8,493 bases of DNA from Candidatus Omnitrophota bacterium (lineage in GTDB: Bacteria; Omnitrophota; Gorgyraeia; Gygaellales; Profunditerraquicolaceae). Below the pieces are notes generated by a model that saw only the letters and a program-made list of their open reading frames with translations, did not search any database and was not told the DNA's origin. Location of the stretch: the NCBI GenBank assembly GCA_028687205.1, contig JAQUAP010000055.1, forward strand, positions 1-8,493, read 5' to 3'. Below are positions 1 through 5,836 of the stretch, piece after piece (position 1 is the first letter of the stretch; every line of letters starts with the position of its first letter). The translations under genes and the position numbers were made by a program.

Positions 1-449
1 TGATGAAGAAGTTCGCGGATACGAGTAAAAAACCAGTAGCCAATTGGATAATCGGGCCATTAGCCGCTTTAGCATCTAGCAATAATTGCGAGATTTATGA
101 ACTTAAAGTTTCGCCCGGTAATCTTATTGAGCTGATTGAGTTAGTTGAAAAGCAACAGGTTGTTTCCAACCTCACCGGAAAAGCTGTCTTAGGGGAAATG
201 CATGAGACAGGAAAAAGCGCCCAGGAGATAATTAAGGAGAAAAATCTGGCCCAGATTTCCGATTCCGGCAGCTTGCACAGCGTTATTGAAGAAGTAATCA
301 AGGAAAATCCCAAGTCCGTCGCGGATTACCAGGCAGGAAAAGCCAACGCGCTGATGTTTTTAGTCGGCCAGGTAATGCGTAAAAGCGCGGGGAAGGCCAA
401 CCCCAAGGCTGTGCAGGAATTAATCAGAAAGAGGTTAGCGGGTGCGTAA
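1..449 (+). CDS. gatB: Aspartyl/glutamyl-tRNA(Asn/Gln) amidotransferase subunit B, C-terminal part (5' end outside window)
   Basis: GatB is the kinase and tRNA-binding subunit of the GatCAB complex, which converts Glu-tRNA(Gln) and Asp-tRNA(Asn) to the amidated forms in the cytoplasm. Only the last 148 or so residues are present, and they match the helical GatB/YqeY tail domain: an early VANWIIGPL stretch, then GEMHETGKSAQEI, QISDSG, ENPKSVADYQAGK and the family-typical end FLVGQVMRKSAGKANPKAV. The catalytic N-terminal cradle lies upstream of the window. The ATG at position 3 is probably internal, since the GatB tail is never a separate start in this family. The stop (TAA, 447-449) overlaps the GTG start of ctpA by 8 bases. 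It could be confused only with a free YqeY protein, but the sequence is closer to the GatB tail. Confidence 0.93.
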   Translation, partial: MKKFADTSKKPVANWIIGPLAALASSNNCEIYELKVSPGNLIELIELVEKQQVVSNLTGKAVLGEMHETGKSAQEIIKEKNLAQISDSGSLHSVIEEVIKENPKSVADYQAGKANALMFLVGQVMRKSAGKANPKAVQELIRKRLAGA

Positions 450-1689
450 GAAACTGTTTATTGTTTTCATTTCCGCGGTATTATTTTTTTCCTCTGTTTC
501 GCTGGCAATTTCTTTAGATAGGAAAACCAGGGATGAGTTGTACCGTCAGGTAGAGCTCTTTTCAGACGCCATCGCCGCCATAGAAGCGGATTATGTAGAT
601 GAGGTAAAAGCAAGAGACCTGATTTATGGCGCGTTAAAAGGCATGCTTTCTTCCCTGGACCCGCACAGCCAGTTTATGGACCCGGATACCTACAATGAAT
701 TAAAAGTGGATACCGAAGGAAGGTTCGGTGGCCTGGGGATTGAGATCAGCATAAGAGACAACCAGCTTACGATTATTACGCCCCTTGAAGATACGCCGGC
801 CTGGAGAGCGGGCCTTAAGCCGGGAGACCGGATCGTTAAAATCAATAACGAATTGACGCGGGGTATGGATTTAACCGCTGCAATGAAGAGGATACGCGGT
901 AAGCCCGGGGAGGCGGTAAACTTAACCATCTTAAGGGAATCTGCCAAGAAAGTTTTGGAATTTAAGATTGTGCGGGAGATAATTAAAATCAATGATATTA
1001 AGGAAGCTAAAATTTTAACTGATGGCATCGGCTATATACGGCTGATAGAATTCAGGGAAAACACTGCGAGGGACTTTAAGGCTGCTATTCAAAATTTATC
1101 CCGGTTTAAAATGAAAGCCCTGATATTGGATTTACGCAATAATCCCGGAGGGTTACTGGAGAGCGCGATAGAGATAACCGGAGAATTTATCCCTAACGGG
1201 AAGTTAGTCTCTTATACCAAAGGCAGGAAAGCGGATCAAAATATGCAGTTTATTGCTCAGTCCAAACGCCCGATACTCGATTTACCGCTGGTGGTGTTAA
1301 TCAATGAGGGCTCTGCTTCCGGCAGCGAAATTGTTGCCGGCGCCTTGCAGGATTATAAACGCGCCACAATACTGGGGACAAAATCATTTGGCAAGGGTTC
1401 GGTTCAGACGGTTATACCCTTAAGCGACGGTTCAGCGCTCAAGCTTACTACCAGTAAATATTTTACCCCCTTAGGACAGGAGATCCACGGTAAGGGCGTT
1501 ACCCCGGATATTGTTTTAGATATTACTCCCAAAGAAGAGAGCAGCCAGCAATTATTGGAAGAGGCAGGGCTGAGTAATAAACCGCAAAAAGATAAGCAGC
1601 CCTGGGATTATAAAGCTGACGCGCAGGTAATGGCCGCGCTTAATTTTTTAAAGTCAGGGGCTCTGCCTAAGCCTAAGGCTGCCAAATAA
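442..1689 (+). CDS. ctpA: Secreted/periplasmic carboxyl-terminal processing protease, S41 family
   Basis: This is a 415-residue serine protease of the CtpA/Tsp family, which trims or degrades envelope proteins from their C-termini. Residues 1-24 form a signal peptide (basic MRKK, then a hydrophobic run). Residues about 27-80 are the N-terminal helical region with the family motif SSLDPHSQFM. A PDZ domain spans about 88-175 (GGLGIEI, PAWRAGLKPGD). The S41 core follows, with LDLRNNPGG at 229-237. The Ser/Lys/Gln catalytic set can be placed at S293 (GSASGSE), K318 and Q322 (SFGKGSVQ), with the 25-residue Ser-Lys spacing known from CtpB and Tsp. The start is GTG, preceded by an AGAGG element at 430-434, and it lies inside the end of gatB; no ATG fits better because MRKKLFIVF is an obvious signal peptide start. 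The tail after about 365 is Lys-rich and low in structure. Confidence 0.95.
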   Translation: MRKKLFIVFISAVLFFSSVSLAISLDRKTRDELYRQVELFSDAIAAIEADYVDEVKARDLIYGALKGMLSSLDPHSQFMDPDTYNELKVDTEGRFGGLGIEISIRDNQLTIITPLEDTPAWRAGLKPGDRIVKINNELTRGMDLTAAMKRIRGKPGEAVNLTILRESAKKVLEFKIVREIIKINDIKEAKILTDGIGYIRLIEFRENTARDFKAAIQNLSRFKMKALILDLRNNPGGLLESAIEITGEFIPNGKLVSYTKGRKADQNMQFIAQSKRPILDLPLVVLINEGSASGSEIVAGALQDYKRATILGTKSFGKGSVQTVIPLSDGSALKLTTSKYFTPLGQEIHGKGVTPDIVLDITPKEESSQQLLEEAGLSNKPQKDKQPWDYKADAQVMAALNFLKSGALPKPKAAK

Positions 1690-2450
1690 TGAAGAGGCCC
1701 GTAACGATCATCCTGGTATTGGTTATGCTGGCATTAGTAATCTTTATCTTTGCCAGAAAACCCAGGCCCCCGCTAAAGCCCCGCTTAGCCGTAAAGGGGA
1801 GGATTGCCATTGTCCTGGATGACTGGGGGTATAATTTAAATAACCTCGGCATTGTAGAGGGGATAAAATATCCGCTTACGGCAGCGGTTTTACCTAATAT
1901 CAAATATTCCGCTATAGTCGCTGAGGAATTGCACAGCCGGGGCTTTGAGGTAATCCTGCATTTACCGCTGGAGCCCGAAGAAAAATACGGCTTGGAAAAA
2001 AATACCATTATGGCTTCAATGGATAAAACCCAGATACTGCGCATATTAGATAGAGATTTAACCAGTATAGCTTACGCCAGGGGCGTCTCCAATCATATGG
2101 GGTCAAGGGTAACCCGCGATTTAAGTACGATGGAGGTTATCTTTAAAGAGTTAAAAAAGAGGCGCCTTTATTTCCTGGATAGCTATGTAACCGCTAAATC
2201 CGTCTGTCCCGGCCTGGCGCGCAGGCTTAAGCTGACTTTTTTTAAACGAGACATTTTTTTGGACAATAAAGAAGATAAAAAATATATCAAACAGCAGATT
2301 TATAAATTAAAAGTTAAGGCCAGGCAGCAGGGTTTTGCGATCGGGATAGGCCATGACCGTAAGGCCACTTTAGAAGTCCTAAAAGAGGTTATGCCGCGGC
2401 TGGCCAGGGAAGGATATAAATTCGTTTTTCTATCGGAGATGGCGCAATGA
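1689..2450 (+). CDS. Divergent polysaccharide deacetylase family protein (YibQ-like), membrane-anchored
   Basis: This 253-residue protein belongs to the divergent polysaccharide deacetylase family (PF04748, once DUF610), a branch of the NodB-like barrel fold. Residues about 5-22 are a hydrophobic N-terminal helix (signal anchor), so the domain should face the periplasm. Family motifs are visible in order: IAIVLDDWG at 39-47, HLPLEP at 91-96, NHMGS at 135-139, FLDSYVT at 162-168 and IGIGHDR at 218-224; the paired Asp and the His residues are the likely metal ligands. The ATG overlaps the ctpA TAA by one base (TAATG), so the two are probably co-translated. In proteobacteria homologues sit with envC and ctp genes, which supports a role in peptidoglycan remodelling, but the true substrate is not established. 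The TGA stop overlaps the tsaD ATG. Confidence 0.9.
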   Translation: MKRPVTIILVLVMLALVIFIFARKPRPPLKPRLAVKGRIAIVLDDWGYNLNNLGIVEGIKYPLTAAVLPNIKYSAIVAEELHSRGFEVILHLPLEPEEKYGLEKNTIMASMDKTQILRILDRDLTSIAYARGVSNHMGSRVTRDLSTMEVIFKELKKRRLYFLDSYVTAKSVCPGLARRLKLTFFKRDIFLDNKEDKKYIKQQIYKLKVKARQQGFAIGIGHDRKATLEVLKEVMPRLAREGYKFVFLSEMAQ

Positions 2451-3430
2451 TCGTGCTGGGCATAGAAACATCCTGCGATGAGACTTCTGCGGCGCTCGTC
2501 CAGGACGGCAGGAAAATCCTGGCGAATACAGTTGCCTCAAGCCTGGAGTTCCATAAAAAATACGGAGGGGTGATCCCGGAGATCGCCTCGCGTATGCAGC
2601 TTGAGACAATCAGCGGTATCATGGAGAGCGCGCTGAAAAAGGCGCAAATAAAGTTAAAGGATATTGACCTGATTGGCGTAACCAGCGGCCCGGGTTTACT
2701 TGGTTCTTTATTAGTCGGGATCTCATTCGCTAAATCTTTAAGCTTAGGTTTAGCTAAGCCTTTATTGGGCGTTAATCATGTCTATAGCCATTTCTACGCT
2801 AATTTCCTGGCCGGCGAAAAGATCAAACTGCCCTTTGTGGCCCTGGTTGTTTCCGGAGGCCATACCAGTTTATTCTATATCCGCGATTTTGACAAAATAG
2901 AAGTATTAGGAGAGACGCAGGATGATGCCTGCGGAGAGGCCTTTGATAAAGTAGCCAAAATTTTAGGCTTAGGCTATCCGGGCGGGCCGGCAATCGAAAA
3001 AATAGCTGCGTCAGGCGAGCCTAAGAAAATCAGGTTTAATTGTTACGGGACGCGGGGCAAACTTGATTTTAGTTTTAGTGGCATCAAAACCGCGGTATTA
3101 TATTATGTAAAGGGCAGGCGTTTAAGCCGGAAAGAAAAAGCGGATATCAGCGCTTCTTTTCAGGAAGCGGTGATTGAAACTCTGGTTACGAAAGCAATTT
3201 TAGCTTGTAAAATGAAGAAGGTAAGCCGCCTGGTGGTGGGCGGAGGAGTGGCGGCGAATAACCGCTTAAGGGATAAGTTCTACGCGGCCGCGGCGGACCA
3301 TAACTTAAGCTGTTATTTTCCCGCGCAATCGCTTTGTATGGACAACGCGGCAATGATCGCGGGCCTGGCTTACCAGTTATTTAAAAAAGGTTACCGCTCG
3401 GATTTAAGTTTAACCGCGGATTTAAATTAG
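2447..3430 (+). CDS. tsaD: tRNA N6-adenosine threonylcarbamoyltransferase TsaD
   Basis: TsaD (Kae1/Gcp family) transfers the threonylcarbamoyl group to A37 of ANN-decoding tRNAs, working with TsaB and TsaE in bacteria. The 327-residue length is close to the usual 335-340. The N-terminus MIVLGIETSCDETSAAL is the ASKHA phosphate-1 motif. The metal-binding HxxxH is H111/H115 (NHVYSH), VVSGGHTSL follows at about 135-142, CGEAFDKVAKILGLGYPGGP is the classic signature, FSFSGIKTAV and VGGGVAANNRLR come later, and the C-terminal metal Asp is D299 (CMDNAAMIAG). The start overlaps the preceding gene by ATGA, with GGAG about 10 bases upstream. None of its usual partners (tsaB, tsaE, tsaC) is in the window. 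I see no missing key residue. Confidence 0.97.
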   Translation: MIVLGIETSCDETSAALVQDGRKILANTVASSLEFHKKYGGVIPEIASRMQLETISGIMESALKKAQIKLKDIDLIGVTSGPGLLGSLLVGISFAKSLSLGLAKPLLGVNHVYSHFYANFLAGEKIKLPFVALVVSGGHTSLFYIRDFDKIEVLGETQDDACGEAFDKVAKILGLGYPGGPAIEKIAASGEPKKIRFNCYGTRGKLDFSFSGIKTAVLYYVKGRRLSRKEKADISASFQEAVIETLVTKAILACKMKKVSRLVVGGGVAANNRLRDKFYAAAADHNLSCYFPAQSLCMDNAAMIAGLAYQLFKKGYRSDLSLTADLN

Positions 3431-3436
3431 GAGGTA
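3430..3436 (+). promoter_or_regulatory. Strong ribosome binding site of the mgtC-like gene
   Basis: GGAGGT follows directly on the tsaD TAG stop and lies a few bases before the ATG at 3440. Its strength shows that the interrupted gene still has an intact translation start. Confidence 0.7.
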
Positions 3437-3439
3437 CGT

Positions 3440-3895
3440 ATGCTTACCGACAGCCAGATTATTTCCCGTTTAGTAGTAACCGCGATTTTAAGCGGCTTTA
3501 TCGGCTTTGAGCGCCAGGTGCATAAGAGGACGGCTGGGTTGCGCACGCATATCCTGGTAGCGCTGGGCTCTTGCCTTATAATGTTGACATCACTCTATGT
3601 TTTTGATATATATAAAGAGATAACTAAGCTTGACCCCGCGCGTATCGCTGCCGGCGTAATTACCGGCATTGGTTTTTTAGGCGCCGGTACAATCATCCGC
3701 GAGCGAGAAGGAGTCAGGGGCCTGACTACCGCGGCCAGCCTCTGAATAGTAGCGGGAATCGGCCTGGCCAGCGGTTGCGGTTTTCTTAACGCCGCTGTTT
3801 ATACTACAGCCTTAGCTTTAATCGTTCTTTTCCTGTTAAGGTATGTTGAAGGGCTTATTCTGCTTGCGGATAAAGAGAAGCAGGGTAAAAAATAA
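3440..3895 (+). pseudogene. MgtC/SapB family membrane protein, frame interrupted by one in-frame TGA at a Trp position
   Basis: Read through one TGA (codon 102, 3743-3745), this frame gives a 151-codon protein of the MgtC/SapB/YhiD N-terminal domain family (PF02308). Features in order: helix about 7-24 ending in the family motif GFIGFERQ, the motif TAGLRTHILVALGS at 31-44, a helix to about 56, helix about 68-84 with GIGFLGAGTIIRE, then GLTTAAS-L-stop-IVAGIGLASG. Related proteins have Trp after GLTTAAxL, so TGA stands for TGG. About 50 well-conserved residues follow, including a last helix at about 119-142, and a normal TAA at 3893-3895. A strong Shine-Dalgarno (AGGAGGT, 3430-3436) precedes the ATG. 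It may be a recent nonsense mutation, an assembly error, or UGA read-through; as written, translation stops at residue 101. MgtC proteins are inner-membrane proteins tied to Mg2+ limitation and membrane potential; this short form lacks the C-terminal ACT-like domain. Confidence 0.85.
3743..3745 (+). other. In-frame TGA replacing a conserved Trp codon in the mgtC-like gene
   Basis: The bases CTC TGA ATA GTA lie inside the conserved stretch GLTTAASL-x-IVAGIGLASG. The frame on both sides keeps family sequence, with no shift, so one G-to-A change would explain it. TGG is used for all 11 other Trp residues I count in the window. Confidence 0.9.
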
Positions 3896-3904
3896 GGAGG
3901 TGGG
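3895..3904 (+). promoter_or_regulatory. Strong ribosome binding site of the bactofilin-HTH gene
   Basis: AAGGAGGTGG begins inside the TAA stop of the mgtC-like gene and sits just before the ATG at 3907. It is one of the best Shine-Dalgarno matches in the window and suggests high expression, as expected for a polymer-forming protein. Confidence 0.7.
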
Positions 3905-3906
3905 GT

Positions 3907-4410
3907 ATGGCTTTTAAGAAAAAGATGGAAGAGAAGATTTTAGATGTTGATGCCTCCATGCAGGGCAGTTTGATTTTTAAAGATGCCGTAAATTTACGCA
4001 TCAACGGTAAATTCGAAGGGCACCTCGAAACCAAGGGTAACCTGACCGTCGGCCCTACAGCGGTAGTTTCCGCGGATATTATCGGAGATAACGTGATTAT
4101 CGGGGGCAGGGTCAAGGGTAAGATAACCGCCAAAGAGAGATTGACTATTTTACCTTCGGCGATAGTAGAAGGGGATATCTACCCGAGCAGGTTGAATGTC
4201 GCGGAGGGCGCGATCCTGGAAGGCAGGTGCTGTATGCTGCATGATTTTTTAAATGCCGAAGAACTGGCTAGGTACCTCGAGGTAGACCTCAACTCTATCA
4301 TGGAATGGGCGAATTCAGGCAAGGTCCCGGGAAATAAAGAAGGCCCTAACTGGAAATTCGAGAGGAAGGCGATTGATTCCTGGGTGGCTTCGGGAAAAAT
4401 CGATAAGTAA
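3907..4410 (+). CDS. Bactofilin with a C-terminal excisionase-like helix-turn-helix domain
   Basis: This is a 167-residue polymer-forming cytoskeletal protein. Residues about 16-106 are the bactofilin right-handed beta-helix (PF04519): repeated short strands with turns at Gly, such as MQGSL, INGKFEGHLETKGNLTVGP, AVVSADIIGDNVIIGGRVKGKI and AIVEGDIYP. The short N-terminal tail (MAFKKKMEEK) is charged. After a CysCys pair (108-109), residues about 112-167 form a separate domain resembling the excisionase/HTH_17 winged helix: LNAEELARYLEVDLNSIMEWANSGKVP, then KFERKAIDSWVASG. Bactofilins usually end after the beta-helix with a short tail, so the fused DNA-binding-type domain is unusual. A strong Shine-Dalgarno (AAGGAGGTGG, 3895-3904) sits just before the ATG. 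The next gene carries a related HTH. Inferred role: a cytoplasmic polymer that may hold or sense DNA; target unknown. Confidence 0.9.
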   Translation: MAFKKKMEEKILDVDASMQGSLIFKDAVNLRINGKFEGHLETKGNLTVGPTAVVSADIIGDNVIIGGRVKGKITAKERLTILPSAIVEGDIYPSRLNVAEGAILEGRCCMLHDFLNAEELARYLEVDLNSIMEWANSGKVPGNKEGPNWKFERKAIDSWVASGKIDK

Positions 4411-4426
4411 GAAGGCGGATTAAACC

Positions 4427-4738
4427 ATGGCTGACGAAAAACTTTTAACCGTAAGGGAAGTTTCCCTGCTCCTGAATATTTCCGAAAAAGAGGTGTTGAA
4501 CCTGGCGGAGAGCGGGGCTATACCGGCGTACAAATTAGGGGGAGTTTACTTAAGGTTTAAAAGAGAACAGGTTTTGGGTTATCAAAAATCATCCCACCGC
4601 CCGCCTTCGGTTAAAACCCCGCTTCAACAGAAGAGCACTTTTGCGGATAAACTAAGCGATTTTTTCTATTTTAACGATTTTTATATACTGGCTTTTCTAT
4701 TAACAGTTTTATTGCTAGGAATACTCTTGCGGGGTTAA
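4427..4738 (+). CDS. Excisionase-like helix-turn-helix protein with a C-terminal membrane helix
   Basis: This small protein (103 residues) has two visible parts. Residues about 5-53 are an HTH_17/excisionase-type domain: LLTVREVSLLLNISEKEVL, then LAESGAIPAYKLGGVYLRFKREQVLGY, a pattern shared with the C-terminal domain of the bactofilin just upstream. Residues about 54-80 are a polar linker rich in Ser, Pro and Lys. Residues about 82-101 (FNDFYILAFLLTVLLLGILL) form one strongly hydrophobic helix, so the protein is probably tail-anchored with the HTH in the cytoplasm. It starts 16 bases after the bactofilin stop with a weak GAAGGCGG element. I do not recognise a named gene. A membrane-tethered regulator or DNA anchor working with the bactofilin is an inference. 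The fold call is firm; the job is not. Confidence 0.82.
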   Translation: MADEKLLTVREVSLLLNISEKEVLNLAESGAIPAYKLGGVYLRFKREQVLGYQKSSHRPPSVKTPLQQKSTFADKLSDFFYFNDFYILAFLLTVLLLGILLRG

Positions 4739-4755
4739 ATTAATAAAATAAGATA

Positions 4756-5424
4756 ATGTCTTTAAAATCCGGGTTTTGTGATTTAGGATTTGCCAAGGTA
4801 GATCTAGATAGACAGGCTCGCCGCGGTTTTGCCGAAGTAATCTACTGCCCGGGTAAGGCCAGGGAGCATATTAGCAGCATCGCCTGCCAGTTAATAAAAA
4901 ATAAACAGGATCTGTTGCTTACCAGGTTAGATAAGCAGACCTTTGCTTATCTTAAAAAGAAAATCCCCGGGTTAAGATATAATCCTTTGGCAAAAGCGGG
5001 TTTTTTAGCCAGGAGACTGGTTGTTTTAAAAAGAGGCCTGGTCCTGGTAATCTCTGCCGGCACGGCAGACCTGCCTGTAGCCGAAGAAGCCGCAGTTACC
5101 CTGGAGGTTATGGGCAACCGCGTAAAGAAATTATATGATGTGGGCGTAGCCGGAGTGCACCGCGTGATGCACCATGCCGCTCTTTTAAAAAGCGCGAAAG
5201 TGATTATCGTGGTTGCCGGTATGGAAGGGGCGTTAGCGAGTTTAGTTGCGGGTTTAGTCAAGGTTCCGGTCATCGCGGTGCCGACGAGTTGCGGCTACGG
5301 AGCCAGTTTTGAAGGCCTGGCGGCATTACTGACGATGTTAAACAGCTGTTCTCCCGGGATAGCCACGGTAAATATTGACAATGGCTTTGGCGCGGGATAT
5401 TTTGCAAATCTGGTCAATAAATGA
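4756..5424 (+). CDS. larB: Nickel-pincer cofactor biosynthesis protein LarB (P2CMN synthase)
   Basis: LarB carboxylates and hydrolyses nicotinic acid adenine dinucleotide to give pyridinium-3,5-biscarboxylic acid mononucleotide, the first step of the nickel-pincer nucleotide cofactor used by lactate racemase and related enzymes. The protein has 222 residues; the family runs to about 250. The N-terminal part holds FAEVIYCPGK, and the PurE/AIR carboxylase-like core follows with VISAGTADLPVAEEAA at 99-113, YDVGVAGVHR at 127-136 and VVAGMEGALASLVAGL at 152-167. The C-terminal block PTSCGYGASFEGLAALLTML is family-typical. C198 in NSCSPG matches in position the Cys known to bind the pyridine ring in LarB. 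The Shine-Dalgarno is weak. Neither larC, larE nor larA is in the window. The stop overlaps the next start by ATGA, which argues for a shared function with the FmdE-like protein. Confidence 0.95.
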   Translation: MSLKSGFCDLGFAKVDLDRQARRGFAEVIYCPGKAREHISSIACQLIKNKQDLLLTRLDKQTFAYLKKKIPGLRYNPLAKAGFLARRLVVLKRGLVLVISAGTADLPVAEEAAVTLEVMGNRVKKLYDVGVAGVHRVMHHAALLKSAKVIIVVAGMEGALASLVAGLVKVPVIAVPTSCGYGASFEGLAALLTMLNSCSPGIATVNIDNGFGAGYFANLVNK

Positions 5425-5822
5425 TTTCACTTAAAGATGCAGTCAATTTTCATGGCCACCTGGGGCCATATTTAATTTTAGGGCTCCTTGCCGGCGACTT
5501 AGGCTTAAAAAAAACAGGCGCTAAGAAATATTTCGGAGTGGAAGTCAAGGTCTATGGCGCGAATATCAAGCCAAAATCCTGCCTCATCGATGGGTTGCAA
5601 CTATCCACCGGCGCCACGTACGGCAAAGGGAATATTAAGAAATACGCTTCCGACAGGATAAAGATTAGCATGCGTAACCCGGAAAATAAGAAGGTGGTTA
5701 CGCTCGGGCTTACCGGTTCCCTATTGAGAGAACTTAATAGTTTAAAAGGGCACAGTGCTTCAGAGAAATTTGCCAGGGAGTTATTGAAACTAAACAAACA
5801 AAAGATATTTACGCTAAAATAA
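5421..5822 (+). CDS. Minimal FmdE-like (formylmethanofuran dehydrogenase subunit E domain) protein
   Basis: This 133-residue protein matches the FmdE/FwdE domain (PF02663). The visible signature is FHGHLGPYLILG at 10-21, with H11 and H13, followed by C54 and D57 in SCLIDGLQLSTGATYGKGN; these His and Cys residues are the likely metal ligands. The protein has only the core domain and lacks the C-terminal zinc finger that many FmdE proteins carry. Despite the name, bacterial members are found far from any formylmethanofuran dehydrogenase and their role is generally unknown. The ATG overlaps the larB stop by 4 bases and no good Shine-Dalgarno is present, so translation is probably coupled to larB. 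The acs genes begin 14 bases downstream. A role in metal handling or cofactor delivery is a guess from context. Confidence 0.88.
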   Translation: MISLKDAVNFHGHLGPYLILGLLAGDLGLKKTGAKKYFGVEVKVYGANIKPKSCLIDGLQLSTGATYGKGNIKKYASDRIKISMRNPENKKVVTLGLTGSLLRELNSLKGHSASEKFARELLKLNKQKIFTLK

Positions 5823-5836
5823 GGAGTAGGTGAGCT

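Noticed and set aside
3..449. A separate YqeY-like gene starting at ATG 3
   Set aside because: The sequence matches the GatB tail and the ATG lies at the very edge of the window, so it is most simply an internal Met of a cut gatB.
2735..2765. Inverted repeat GCTTAG...CTAAGC with a 6-base loop inside tsaD
   Set aside because: Only a 6-base stem in conserved coding sequence, no T-run after it; chance from Leu/Ser/Ala codons.
3743..3800. Selenocysteine insertion at the mgtC TGA, with a hairpin downstream (CAGCGG 3769-3774 pairing with CCGCTG 3792-3797)
   Set aside because: The family has Trp, not Cys, at this position; the loop lies about 40 bases after the TGA, further than usual for a bacterial SECIS, and the pairing is short and bulged. 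The repeat is easily explained by codon use.
4739..4755. Promoter or terminator in the AT-rich gap between the HTH gene and larB
   Set aside because: The gap is 17 bases, has no inverted repeat, and is too short to hold a -35/-10 pair; a promoter inside the HTH gene cannot be excluded but nothing clear is visible.
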